From an uncultured Corynebacterium sp. (lineage in GTDB: Bacteria; Actinomycetota; Actinomycetes; Mycobacteriales; Mycobacteriaceae): 34,088 bases of DNA. Positions 15,235 to 23,043 of the stretch are shown here, one piece after another. The DNA lies in NCBI RefSeq assembly GCF_946222305.1, contig NZ_CAMIHZ010000024.1:1-34088 (forward strand), in the 5' to 3' direction. The notes below the pieces were generated by a model, which saw only the letters and a list, made by a program, of their open reading frames with translations, was not told the origin of the DNA and did no database searches. How positions within the stretch are numbered: position 1 is the stretch's first letter; every line of letters starts with the position of its first letter. A program made the position numbers and the translations under genes.

Positions 15235-15651
15235 TTTCTCCTCCTACGTTGAGAGAAATGTGAGGCCTTCAAAAATGTTCGGTTAATACTAAACGCTGAA
15301 TATCCGCAAACACAATGCAGTTTTATGAAGTTGCCCACACTCCCCCGCCCCCGGATGACTGGCTCACATTTTACGTGAGTTGAAACACAGTTCTGAGCTG
15401 CCCATATTGGAACGGTGAGGATATCCGAGGTGAACACCCCCACATCCCCTGTTGGTCAGAATCCAGCCCGTTCGAAGATCCTCAGCGTGGTGCTCGCCAC
15501 TCCGGTCCGAGATGGCGTTGGATTCTGATCTCCCTGGGAAGGTCTTGGCTGTGTAGATATGCCCCTCCAACTTACGACCGCCAAGTTCCTCCCCTTCTAG
15601 CCTTGAACTGGGTCCTCCCCGTAGGTCGAGAACTAGTTGCCGCCTTAGGGG
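15235..15651. other. 417-base non-coding spacer with several inverted repeats
   Basis: No credible gene. From left to right: the NRAMP-like promoter and ribosome-binding site (15235-15300, minus strand); CTCAC (15363-15367)/GTGAG (15375-15379), an operator-like inverted repeat; the 10-bp inverted repeat TCAGAATCCA (15456-15465)/TGGATTCTGA (15519-15528); and the left arm of the thrC hairpin (15626-15636). Confidence 0.6.
15456..15528. repeat. 10-bp inverted repeat enclosing 53 bases
   Basis: TCAGAATCCA and TGGATTCTGA are perfect complements. Between them is a small nested hairpin, GTGG...CCAC near 15487-15500. It could be a structured RNA or the ends of a short mobile relic. It has no T-run and no tRNA features (checked). 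Confidence 0.4.
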
Positions 15652-15662
15652 CTAGTTCTCGA
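15626..15662 (-). terminator. Hairpin overlapping the thrC stop codon
   Basis: Perfect 11-bp arms TCGAGAACTAG/CTAGTTCTCGA with a 15-base loop. On the minus strand the first arm contains the last thrC codons and the TAG stop. No T-run follows, so termination would be non-canonical; an mRNA 3'-end stabiliser is an alternative. Confidence 0.5.
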
Positions 15663-17121
15663 TTTCCTTCGTCTCCGCGATCGAATCCAAGATGTACTGC
15701 TTGACGATCTCTGCGTCATTAGGCAGGTCTTTCACAATGCGCTCGCCATTCATGATGTCGACGAATCGCTCAGGAACCTCTGGTTCCTTGCCTGTGGCTT
15801 CGACGATAGTTTCGGAGAATTTCACCGGCAATGCAGTTTCCAACACAACGATCGGGGTATCCACTTGGTCGACCACGGCACGGGCCGCGTTGACTCCATC
15901 AGCCGTGTGCGGATCGATGAAGGTGTTCAAACGGGAAGCGGCGTCGGCAATACAAGCCACCCGATCGGCGTGCGATGACGACGCAGACAGGAAGCCATAA
16001 CGCTGTGCGGCCTCGGCAAATACCGGATCGTCGGCTAGACTGAACCCGCCTTGCTTGACCTTCACACCGAACAGCTCGGCCGTGCGCTCGGCATCTCGGC
16101 CCAACAGGTCGAAGACGAAGCGTTCGAAGTTCGACGCCCTGCTGATGTCCATCGACGGACTAGAGGTGGCGTGCGTTTGTTCCGCCGAACGCACTGTGTA
16201 ATTGCCCGTGCGGAAGAACTCATCAAGCACGTCGTTCTCATTGGTCGCGACGATGAGGCGGTCAATGGGAAGCCCCATTTGACGGGCAATGTGTCCCGCG
16301 CAGATATCACCGAAGTTGCCCGTAGGAACGGAAAAGCTAACCTTCTGGTCGTTGCTATCAGTCGCGCGAATCCAGCAAGCGATGTAGTAGACAATCTGCG
16401 CCATCAAGCGCGCCCAGTTGATGGAGTTCACCGCCCCGATGCGGTTGTCACGCTTGAAGTTGGCATCGGAGCTGACTTCCTTCACAATGTCCTGGCAATC
16501 GTCGAAGACTCCATCGAGCGCAATGTTGAAGATATTCGGATCATCGAGGCTGAACATCTGTGCTTGCTGGAATGGGGTCATGCGCCCGGCGGGCGTCAAC
16601 ATGAACACGCGGATGCCGTCGCGGCCACGCATGGCGTATTCTGCGGAGCTTCCGGTATCGCCACTGGTGGCGCCAAGAATGTTGAGGGTTTCGCCACGAC
16701 GAGCGAGTTCATACTCGAAAAGCTCACCGAGCAGCTGCATGGCCATGTCCTTGAATGCAGCGGTGGGACCTTCCGAAAGGTGGCCGAGGAAGATCCCCTC
16801 CTCTAGTGAAGTCAAAGGCACGATGTCCGCGGAGGAGAATTTCTCCGTTACATATGCCCGTGCTGCGATGGCCTCGAGGTCTTCACTGGGAATGTCGTCG
16901 ACGAAGAGCTTGAGGACCTCGGCCGCCAATGCAGCATAAGAAGTCCGCTCCGCGGTGTTTCCAGCCTCGAGCAGTGTACGCCACTTTGAAAGTAACTCAT
17001 CCGTGAGTTGGGGATATTCGGCGGGAAGATATAAACCGCCGTCGGGCGCCAAACCGGACAGTAAGATGTCCGTAAACGCTACCGGGGTTTTTTGTGCATC
17101 GCGCGTTGAAATGAAGTCCAC
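15652..17121 (-). CDS. thrC: Threonine synthase
   Basis: PLP enzyme converting O-phosphohomoserine to threonine, last step of threonine synthesis. The 489-residue protein closely follows the corynebacterial ThrC sequence as I know it: start DFISTRDAQKTPVAFTDILL, SEGPTAAFKDMAMQLLGE with PLP Lys124, ILGATSGDTGSSAEYAM, FNIALDGVFDDCQDIVK, NSINWARLMAQ, SVPTGNFGDICAGHIARQMG, and LIDPHTADGV-like FIDPHTADGV. It is slightly longer than that enzyme, with a few extra residues near 53-60. The start is GTG at 17121. TAATAT lies 8 bases upstream, so the transcript may be leaderless. It is a single gene, not next to hom or thrB here. Confidence 0.97.
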   Translation of the reverse strand: MDFISTRDAQKTPVAFTDILLSGLAPDGGLYLPAEYPQLTDELLSKWRTLLEAGNTAERTSYAALAAEVLKLFVDDIPSEDLEAIAARAYVTEKFSSADIVPLTSLEEGIFLGHLSEGPTAAFKDMAMQLLGELFEYELARRGETLNILGATSGDTGSSAEYAMRGRDGIRVFMLTPAGRMTPFQQAQMFSLDDPNIFNIALDGVFDDCQDIVKEVSSDANFKRDNRIGAVNSINWARLMAQIVYYIACWIRATDSNDQKVSFSVPTGNFGDICAGHIARQMGLPIDRLIVATNENDVLDEFFRTGNYTVRSAEQTHATSSPSMDISRASNFERFVFDLLGRDAERTAELFGVKVKQGGFSLADDPVFAEAAQRYGFLSASSSHADRVACIADAASRLNTFIDPHTADGVNAARAVVDQVDTPIVVLETALPVKFSETIVEATGKEPEVPERFVDIMNGERIVKDLPNDAEIVKQYILDSIAETKEIEN

Positions 17122-17277
17122 AGTTGTTCATATTAAATGGTGACCGATTCCCACGGCCCGTGACCCGTGAAATCCGCCAGCCACAGCTTTGGGCGCGGCG
17201 CCGGAAAACGATTAGACCATCATCGTTCGGAGGCGTAGCCTTGATGAGGATAAAATTAGAACATTTATATAACTACT

Positions 17278-17313
17278 TTGCATCGGGTGAGATTGGCGGT
17301 ACACTTCTCACCC
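17278..17313 (+). promoter_or_regulatory. Promoter with overlapping operator-like inverted repeat, ABC/YhgE genes
   Basis: TTGCAT (17278-17283), a 16-base spacer and TACACT (17300-17305) make a good promoter. The perfect 7-bp inverted repeat GGGTGAG (17285-17291) / CTCACCC (17307-17313) brackets the -10 box symmetrically, as expected for a repressor site. The regulator is unknown. Confidence 0.65.
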
Positions 17314-17329
17314 TCATGGAAGGTCCACG

Positions 17330-18124
17330 ATGATTGAAGAGACCCCCGCAGTAGTTGCCCACGGCCTCTCCCTCTCTGGAGACGAGGGACCGGTGTTTGG
17401 ACCACTGGACTGCGTCATCCCCGCAGGGGGACTAACCAACCTGACAGGCGCGGGCGGCTCCGGTCGCACTGCTCTCGCCCTAGTCCTATCCGGCCGCATG
17501 AAGCCCTCGAGCGGTGAACTCACAGTGCTAGGAGAAACCCGCCGGAGTCACATTCAAAAGCGCGTGGCCGTGGCAGGAATCGAACAGATTGACCTGTTGG
17601 AGCGCTCCGTCACCGTCCGCGACGTTCTCAACGAGAACAAATCGTGGGAACGGCCGTGGTGGAAATTTTACTCCCGCTCCTCAGAAGAAGACTTGCATTA
17701 CTACTGCCAGGAGGTCTACGGCGAACGCGACCTACCACCGCTGGATAGTTATATCTCCCAACTTCCAGCACTGGACAAGCTTTTACTGCGAGTCTCCCTC
17801 GCATTGAAGCCCGCACACCACCATGAGATCGAAATGCTCATCATGGACGACCTCGAGCAGGTTCACCGTTTCGCTGACCGTGAATTTTTGTTACACCGAC
17901 TCGACGAGCTTTCCGAACGGATGACCGTGGTTGTTAACTCTGTCAACCCCATTGACCATTGCGTAACACCACGAACCGTCATCGAACTCAACACCAACGA
18001 GGGCCACTTCGTACCAGCTAACACCGGTCACTTCGAGGAGCCCCACCACGCGGATCATGACGGCACCGAAGACTTGGGGCGGCACGCGGCTGTCCCCAGC
18101 ATGGCGTCGGAAGGAAAGGAATAA
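17330..18124 (+). CDS. ABC-type ATP-binding protein with divergent nucleotide site
   Basis: A 264-residue ABC ATPase-like protein. The P-loop is GAGGSGRT (40-47), with Arg46 where Lys is standard. A Q-loop-like Gln lies at about 86 (GIEQ), and a Walker B-like stretch IEMLIMDD is at 167-174. The LSGGQ signature is not recognisable (LPALDKLLLRVSLAL, about 145-159), and the switch His region reads VVVNSVN. The C-terminal tail of about 40 residues is His/Asp-rich. It is followed after 3 bases by a YhgE/Pip membrane protein, so the two may form a transporter-like complex at the membrane, as such pairs do in corynebacteria. Whether it hydrolyses ATP is doubtful. AAGG ribosome-binding site before ATG 17330. 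Confidence 0.8.
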   Translation: MIEETPAVVAHGLSLSGDEGPVFGPLDCVIPAGGLTNLTGAGGSGRTALALVLSGRMKPSSGELTVLGETRRSHIQKRVAVAGIEQIDLLERSVTVRDVLNENKSWERPWWKFYSRSSEEDLHYYCQEVYGERDLPPLDSYISQLPALDKLLLRVSLALKPAHHHEIEMLIMDDLEQVHRFADREFLLHRLDELSERMTVVVNSVNPIDHCVTPRTVIELNTNEGHFVPANTGHFEEPHHADHDGTEDLGRHAAVPSMASEGKE

Positions 18125-18127
18125 CGC

Positions 18128-20260
18128 ATGCTTGCGGGCCTCAAACTGAACTCAGAATTCCTACGACTCAAACGCAATCGCCTCACGCGTATCGCGGTCA
18201 TTTTCCTCTGCCTAATGCCCCTGCTGTACTCCGCGCTCTACCTCGCAGCGTTCTGGGATCCATTCAACAAAATCGACCAGGTTCCAGTCGCCCTCGTCAA
18301 TAGCGACAAGGGCGCCAAGGTCGAGGGCAAGGATCTCCGCGCCGGAGACCAGGTCATGCAAGGGCTGGAAGACAATGACCAGATCCACTGGATCGTCACG
18401 GACTCCGAAGATGCCAAAAAGGGCGTGGCCAACGGCAAGTACTACTTCTCCCTAGAATTGCCAGAAAACTTCAGCCAAGCCGTCGGGTCTCCCACCAGCG
18501 CCAATCCCGAGAAAGCCCACCTCATCAGCACGTACAACGATGCCAACGGTTACCTTTCCACCGTCATCGGCCAAAACGTGATGCGGGAGGTGCTCAACGT
18601 TGTGGGCGACAAGATCAGTGCCCAAGCCGTCGACAAGGTACTCATCGGCGTAATGAATGCCGGCAGTGGCCTTGAGCGCGCCGCCGTCGGCGCCGGCCAA
18701 CTCGCCAACGGCACAGGTCAGTTGCGTGATGGTTCCAAGAAACTCGACAGCGGCGCCGGTCAGCTCAAGGACGGCCTGACACAAGCCAAGGACGGCTCAA
18801 CCAAGTTGCGTGGCGGTGGCGACCAACTCGAAGACGGCTTAGGAAAGCTACACGACGGCTCCAAGCAACTGGCCGATGGCACCGGGCTGTTGGCTACTCG
18901 AGTTGGCACAGCTAGCAAGCAGATTGACGCCCAAAAGGGCAACCTCAACAAGCTTTCTCGGGCCACCGACAAGCTGGGAGCCGATGTGCGGGTGCTCGAT
19001 GGGCACGCCCAAAACCTGCGCACGGAAGCTTCCAAGGCTTCGCAGAACCAAGCTGCCCAAGCAAAGAATCTCCGGAAGCAGGCGCGCGACCTGCGCGCAC
19101 TGCGTATCCCGGCCGCCACGGATGCAGCGGTGCAGCTCGAAAAGATTGCCTACTCCCTGGATACCCAGGGGCTGGGACCACAGTCGGTAGCGAAAAACAA
19201 GATCGATGAACTCGCGCGTGGCAGCGCCGATGCCAACTACCAGCTGAATAATCCCAACGCACCGGTGCGTAGCGGCGTCAATAAAATTGCAGGTCTGCCG
19301 GCGCAGTTCACCGAGCTCAAGAACGGCGTGGACCAGATCAACGGCGGCGCAATTAAGCTGCGAGATAACCTAGCGACCGCTCATGACGGTTCCATCAAGC
19401 TGAAGGACGGAATCCACCAGCTGGATGACGGCAACGCGAAGCTGCTGGATGGTTCGAAGAAGTTGAAGAACGGTACGTCCGAGGCTGTGGATGGCACAAA
19501 GAAGCTCGACGATGGCGCCAACGAATTGCACGACAAGCTCACCGAAGGGTCTAAACAGGTGCCGAAGTGGGACTCGGGCCGACGCATGCAGGCCGCTTCC
19601 ACGATTGGTGGCCCGGTCGAAATGGATAGTTTCAACGACTCTGGCCAGCAAACATTCGGCGGCGGCCTGGCGCCATTCTTCTTCAGCCTGGCGCTGTACA
19701 TCGGTGGCATCATCGTGTTCGTGACCCTGCGACCGCTGCAGGCACGGACGGTGAATTCCGGAATCCACTCCTGGCGCGCAACGCTGGCGGGTTATCTGCC
19801 ACCATTCCTGATCGGCGTGGGTCAGGCGCTGATCATGGTGGCTGTGACCGTCTGGGCAGTGGGCTTGAAACCAGATAATCTCTTGGGGCTGTTCGCCTTC
19901 GCGGTGCTGGTGAGCGCTGTGTACATGGCGATCAACCAGATGTTCATCGCCATCTTCGGCCCCGGGCCGGGCAAGGTCTTGGCGCTGGCGTTCCTGATGC
20001 TCCAGATGGTCTCGTCCGGTGGTCTCTATCCAGTGGAAACCCAAGACAGCTTCTACCAGTGGATCCATCCGTTCAACCCGATGACCTACGCCGTTAACGG
20101 CTTCAGGCAGATCACCTACGGTTTTTACGATGAGCGTCTGCCAACCGCTATTGGTGTGCTAATCATCATTGGACTGGGCGCCCTGTTGCTGACCACCATC
20201 AGCGCACGCAGTCAACGAACTTGGACAATGAAGCGCCTGCATCCGCCACTGCCGGCCTAA
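18128..20260 (+). CDS. YhgE/Pip-family membrane protein with heptad repeats
   Basis: A 710-residue protein of the YhgE/Pip family (phage-infection-protein type, ABC-2-like). One N-terminal helix (about 20-40) is followed by the conserved DPFNKIDQVPVALVNSDKGA. A large extracytoplasmic region holds two blocks of heptads of the form GxxxLxD (about 190-265 and 405-475), separated by a coiled-coil-like part. The C-terminus has five to six helices (about 515-700) with NPMTYAVNGFRQ, as in ABC-2 permeases. In other bacteria members act in ESX/type VII-like or cell-envelope export; the role here is unknown. It is coupled to the preceding ATPase gene (3-base gap). Confidence 0.9.
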   Translation: MLAGLKLNSEFLRLKRNRLTRIAVIFLCLMPLLYSALYLAAFWDPFNKIDQVPVALVNSDKGAKVEGKDLRAGDQVMQGLEDNDQIHWIVTDSEDAKKGVANGKYYFSLELPENFSQAVGSPTSANPEKAHLISTYNDANGYLSTVIGQNVMREVLNVVGDKISAQAVDKVLIGVMNAGSGLERAAVGAGQLANGTGQLRDGSKKLDSGAGQLKDGLTQAKDGSTKLRGGGDQLEDGLGKLHDGSKQLADGTGLLATRVGTASKQIDAQKGNLNKLSRATDKLGADVRVLDGHAQNLRTEASKASQNQAAQAKNLRKQARDLRALRIPAATDAAVQLEKIAYSLDTQGLGPQSVAKNKIDELARGSADANYQLNNPNAPVRSGVNKIAGLPAQFTELKNGVDQINGGAIKLRDNLATAHDGSIKLKDGIHQLDDGNAKLLDGSKKLKNGTSEAVDGTKKLDDGANELHDKLTEGSKQVPKWDSGRRMQAASTIGGPVEMDSFNDSGQQTFGGGLAPFFFSLALYIGGIIVFVTLRPLQARTVNSGIHSWRATLAGYLPPFLIGVGQALIMVAVTVWAVGLKPDNLLGLFAFAVLVSAVYMAINQMFIAIFGPGPGKVLALAFLMLQMVSSGGLYPVETQDSFYQWIHPFNPMTYAVNGFRQITYGFYDERLPTAIGVLIIIGLGALLLTTISARSQRTWTMKRLHPPLPA

Positions 20261-20268
20261 AATTTTTC

Positions 20269-20306
20269 CACTGGCCACTCCTTAACGCCTCGTAGAGTGG
20301 CCAGTG
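20269..20306. terminator. 12-bp perfect inverted repeat between YhgE gene and bioB
   Basis: CACTGGCCACTC (20269-20280) pairs with GAGTGGCCAGTG (20295-20306), with a loop of 14 bases. No T-run follows on the plus strand. It ends the YhgE transcript or acts as an operator for bioB; position alone does not decide. Confidence 0.55.
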
Positions 20307-20329
20307 CTATCGTGGTGAAAAACAATTCT

Positions 20330-20342
20330 TGAACACCGTTTA
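20330..20342 (+). promoter_or_regulatory. BioQ-like operator upstream of bioB
   Basis: TGAACACCGTTTA fits the corynebacterial BioQ (TetR-type) biotin repressor site TGAAC-N3-GTTAC in 8 of its 10 fixed positions. It lies 24 bases before the bioB ATG, downstream of a possible TATCGT -10 (20308-20313). Confidence 0.55.
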
Positions 20343-20365
20343 AGGCGCGAGAGGACGTGATCACC

Positions 20366-21370
20366 ATGAGCACTACCCCAGAAATTCTTTCCATCGCCCG
20401 GGAAAAGGTGCTGGACAAAGGCATTGGCCTGAACCTCAATGAAACACTCGAGGTTCTGAAACTAGACGACGAGCACATCGACGACCTGCTCGCGCTCGCT
20501 CACGAAGTCCGCCTGGCCTGGTGCGGCGAGGATGTCGAAGTCGAGGGCATCATCAGCCTCAAGACTGGCGGCTGCCCTGAAGATTGCCACTTCTGCGCCC
20601 AATCCGGATTGTTCGAATCCCCCGTCCGCAACGTGCAACTGGATATCGCCCAGCTCATCGAAGCTGCCAAGCAAACCCAAAAGACCGGGGCCACAGAGTT
20701 CTGCATCGTCGCCGCGGTCAAGGGCCCTACCGAGGACCTCATGCAGCAGCTGGAAAAGGCCGTCGAGGCCATCCAGCGTGAAGTCGATATCAACGTCGCA
20801 GCCTCCGTCGGCATCCTCACTCAGGAGCAGGTCGATCGACTCAAGGCCGCCGGTGTGCACCGTTATAACCACAACCTGGAAACCTCGCGCAGCTACTTCC
20901 CCGAGGTCGTCACGACCCACACCTGGGAGGAGCGCATCAACACCCTCACCATGGTGCGCGACGCGGGCATGGAGGTCTGCTGTGGTGGCATCGTCGGAAT
21001 GGGCGAAACCCTCGAGCAGCGCGCCGAGTTCGCCATGAACCTGCAGGAACTCGACCCCACCGAGGTACCACTGAACTTCTTCGACCCACGGCCTGGCACT
21101 CCCTTCGCCAACATCGAGCCTATGCCGGTCAACGATGCTTTCCGCACCATCGGTGCCTTCCGCCTAGCGCTGCCGAAAACCATTCTGCGCTTTGCCGGTG
21201 GTCGCGAACTGACCCTCGGCGACTTCGGCGCGGAAAAGGGCATGCTGGGTGGCATTAATGCCGTCATCGTGGGCAATTACCTCACCACCCTAGGCCGCCC
21301 AGCAGAGCGCGATCTAGACATGTTGGGCAAGCTGCAGCTCCCTATCAAGGCACTCAACGCTACCCTGTAG
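20366..21370 (+). CDS. bioB: Biotin synthase BioB, BsaP-dependent type
   Basis: Radical SAM enzyme that inserts sulfur into dethiobiotin. The 334-residue protein starts at ATG 20366 with GAGAGGAC about 10 bases upstream; a GTG at 20357 lies too close to that site. Radical SAM cysteines are C70, C74 and C77 (CPEDCHFC). The region matching E. coli Cys128 (CMTLG) reads AASVG here, so that Cys is absent, while a Cys pair C205-C206 (EVCCGGIVG) is present. YNHNLETSRSYF and RFAGGRE are conserved. This pattern is the mycobacterial-type enzyme, which works with the small protein BsaP. The next gene, after 3 bases, encodes BsaP fused to an aminotransferase. No bioA, bioD or bioF is in the window. Confidence 0.96.
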   Translation: MSTTPEILSIAREKVLDKGIGLNLNETLEVLKLDDEHIDDLLALAHEVRLAWCGEDVEVEGIISLKTGGCPEDCHFCAQSGLFESPVRNVQLDIAQLIEAAKQTQKTGATEFCIVAAVKGPTEDLMQQLEKAVEAIQREVDINVAASVGILTQEQVDRLKAAGVHRYNHNLETSRSYFPEVVTTHTWEERINTLTMVRDAGMEVCCGGIVGMGETLEQRAEFAMNLQELDPTEVPLNFFDPRPGTPFANIEPMPVNDAFRTIGAFRLALPKTILRFAGGRELTLGDFGAEKGMLGGINAVIVGNYLTTLGRPAERDLDMLGKLQLPIKALNATL

Positions 21371-21373
21371 CCC

Positions 21374-22927
21374 ATGGATCTTTCTGCCAATCCCCTCGCC
21401 GAAGCTGTACTTCTCGGTGAGTCGCTGGCCTTCGACATGCACTCGGGCCAGCCTCTTTTTTCTACCGACGCCAAGCTCACCGCCCGCCGCGGTGCCCTCT
21501 TAGGACCCTCGCTGGGTGCACAGGCGGGCTTGGAGCCACCCCGCTACTGCGGGTTGTGCGGCCGTCGAATGAAGGTTCAGGTCAGCCCCATGGGATGGAC
21601 CGCGCAGTGTTCTCGCCACGGCGAGCTGACCGCGGATGATGTATACAGCGCCGCCGAGCGCCAACGCGAAAAAGCGCTGCTCGAAGAACCCGAACCTGAG
21701 CCGGCCACAGAGGGCTCAACCCCTCCTCAATCGATTTTCACCGTCATCGGGGAACTTGCCGCCCAGCACCATGCGATCAACCTCAGCCAGGGGGCACCCG
21801 ATGAAGACGGCCCACTCGAGATGCGGCGCATCGCTGTCGAAGGGATCATCGGGGAAAACACCTGCAACCAATACGGCCCTGCCCGTGGCATGGCGGAGCT
21901 GCGCGAAGCGATCGCCGCGGATCGCGCGAAGCGGTACGGCCATCAGCTGAACCCGGACACGGATATCGCGATTACCGTGGGCGCCACCGAGGCGCTGGCC
22001 GCAGCCATCCTCGCTTTCACCTCCCCCGGAACGGAGGTGATTGTGCTGGAGCCGGCCTACGACTCCTACCCGGCGGCCATCGCCATGGCCGGGGCCGAGA
22101 TGCGGACGGTGCCGTTGCGCAAGGTGGCGTCGGAAAAAGAATGGAGCCTAGACCGCGAAGCCATCGTGGCGGCAGTGACCGACCGCACCCGCATGCTCAT
22201 TTTGAACACCCCACATAACCCAACCGGGTATGTGGCCAGCCGCCGTGATCTGGAGTTCATCGCGACGTTGGCGCAGGAGCACAACCTGATTGTGCTGACC
22301 GACGAGGTGTACGAACGGCTCGTCTTCCCCAGCGAGGGTGAAGCGGCGACAGCTGCCCCGACGACCGCCCATATTCCGCTGGCGACACTGCCGGGAATGG
22401 CCGAGCGCACTGTGAGCGTGGCCAGCGCCGGAAAACTATTCAATGTCACGGGCTGGAAGGTCGGTTGGGCCATGGGTTCAGCTGCACTGATTTCCCAGCT
22501 AGAGGCAGTAAAGCAATACCTAACCTTCACCGGTGCCACACCGTTTCAACCGGCGGTGACCTGGGCGCTGGGCTATGCCGATGAGTGGTCTGACAATTGG
22601 TGCACTTCCCTACAGACTCGTCGGGATGAGCTCGCGGCCAGTTTGGAACAGCTGGGCATGGAAGTGCTGCACACCCACGGCACGTACTTCCTCGTCAGCG
22701 ATATCGCGCCACTGGTGCGCGCCAGCAAGACTGGAGAACACACCGCCGCCGAAAGTTGGTGCAAGGCACTGCCCGAACTCGCTGGAGTGGCGGCTATTCC
22801 CATCAGCGCGTTTTCGCACTCCACAGCTGGTAAACGGGATACGGAAACCCTGGTGCGATGGACTTTTTGCAAGTCCCCAAAAACGTTGCACCAGGCGATC
22901 GAACGACTGCGACGATTACTGGGGTAA
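21374..22927 (+). CDS. BsaP (biotin synthase auxiliary protein) fused to class I aminotransferase
   Basis: A 517-residue two-part protein. Residues 1 to about 100 match BsaP: LEPPRYCGLCGRRMKVQVSP, then WTAQCSRHGEL, giving Cys59, Cys62 and Cys79 (and His82) as likely iron-sulfur ligands. A Glu/Pro linker (about 103-117) joins it to a fold-type I PLP aminotransferase (about 118-517) with INLSQGAPDEDGP, TVGATEALAAAI, NTPHNPTG (Asn282), LTDEVYE (Asp310), and SAGKLFNVTGWKVGWA (PLP Lys354). The PLP part resembles kynurenine/methionine or DapC-like aminotransferases; it is not BioA, a class III enzyme. There is no Met near the junction, so the fusion is real in this sequence. It follows bioB by 3 bases. 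Stand-alone BsaP is about 80-100 residues. Confidence 0.88.
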   Translation: MDLSANPLAEAVLLGESLAFDMHSGQPLFSTDAKLTARRGALLGPSLGAQAGLEPPRYCGLCGRRMKVQVSPMGWTAQCSRHGELTADDVYSAAERQREKALLEEPEPEPATEGSTPPQSIFTVIGELAAQHHAINLSQGAPDEDGPLEMRRIAVEGIIGENTCNQYGPARGMAELREAIAADRAKRYGHQLNPDTDIAITVGATEALAAAILAFTSPGTEVIVLEPAYDSYPAAIAMAGAEMRTVPLRKVASEKEWSLDREAIVAAVTDRTRMLILNTPHNPTGYVASRRDLEFIATLAQEHNLIVLTDEVYERLVFPSEGEAATAAPTTAHIPLATLPGMAERTVSVASAGKLFNVTGWKVGWAMGSAALISQLEAVKQYLTFTGATPFQPAVTWALGYADEWSDNWCTSLQTRRDELAASLEQLGMEVLHTHGTYFLVSDIAPLVRASKTGEHTAAESWCKALPELAGVAAIPISAFSHSTAGKRDTETLVRWTFCKSPKTLHQAIERLRRLLG

Positions 22928-22968
22928 CTGATGCTGCAGGGCTGACAGATGACTCACCACTGATGGGT

Positions 22969-22974
22969 TAAAAT
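22969..22974 (+). promoter_or_regulatory. -10 box upstream of the DUF2029 gene
   Basis: TAAAAT lies 69 bases before the ATG at 23044. CTGACA (22942-22947) is a possible -35 but the spacer is 21 bases, long for this class. Confidence 0.35.
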
Positions 22975-23043
22975 CCTTCAGACGTTTCACACCGGACGAA
23001 CCACTGAGTGTTCCGGAAACCATTACCACAGCGCAAGGAACGA

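Noticed and set aside
15456..15528. tRNA-like element (contains GTTCGA)
   Set aside because: The outer stem is 10 bp, and no anticodon arm or D-arm can be drawn; kept only as an inverted repeat.
16051..16806. 251-codon plus-strand frame opposite thrC
   Set aside because: Shadow of thrC; the minus strand carries a near-complete threonine synthase.
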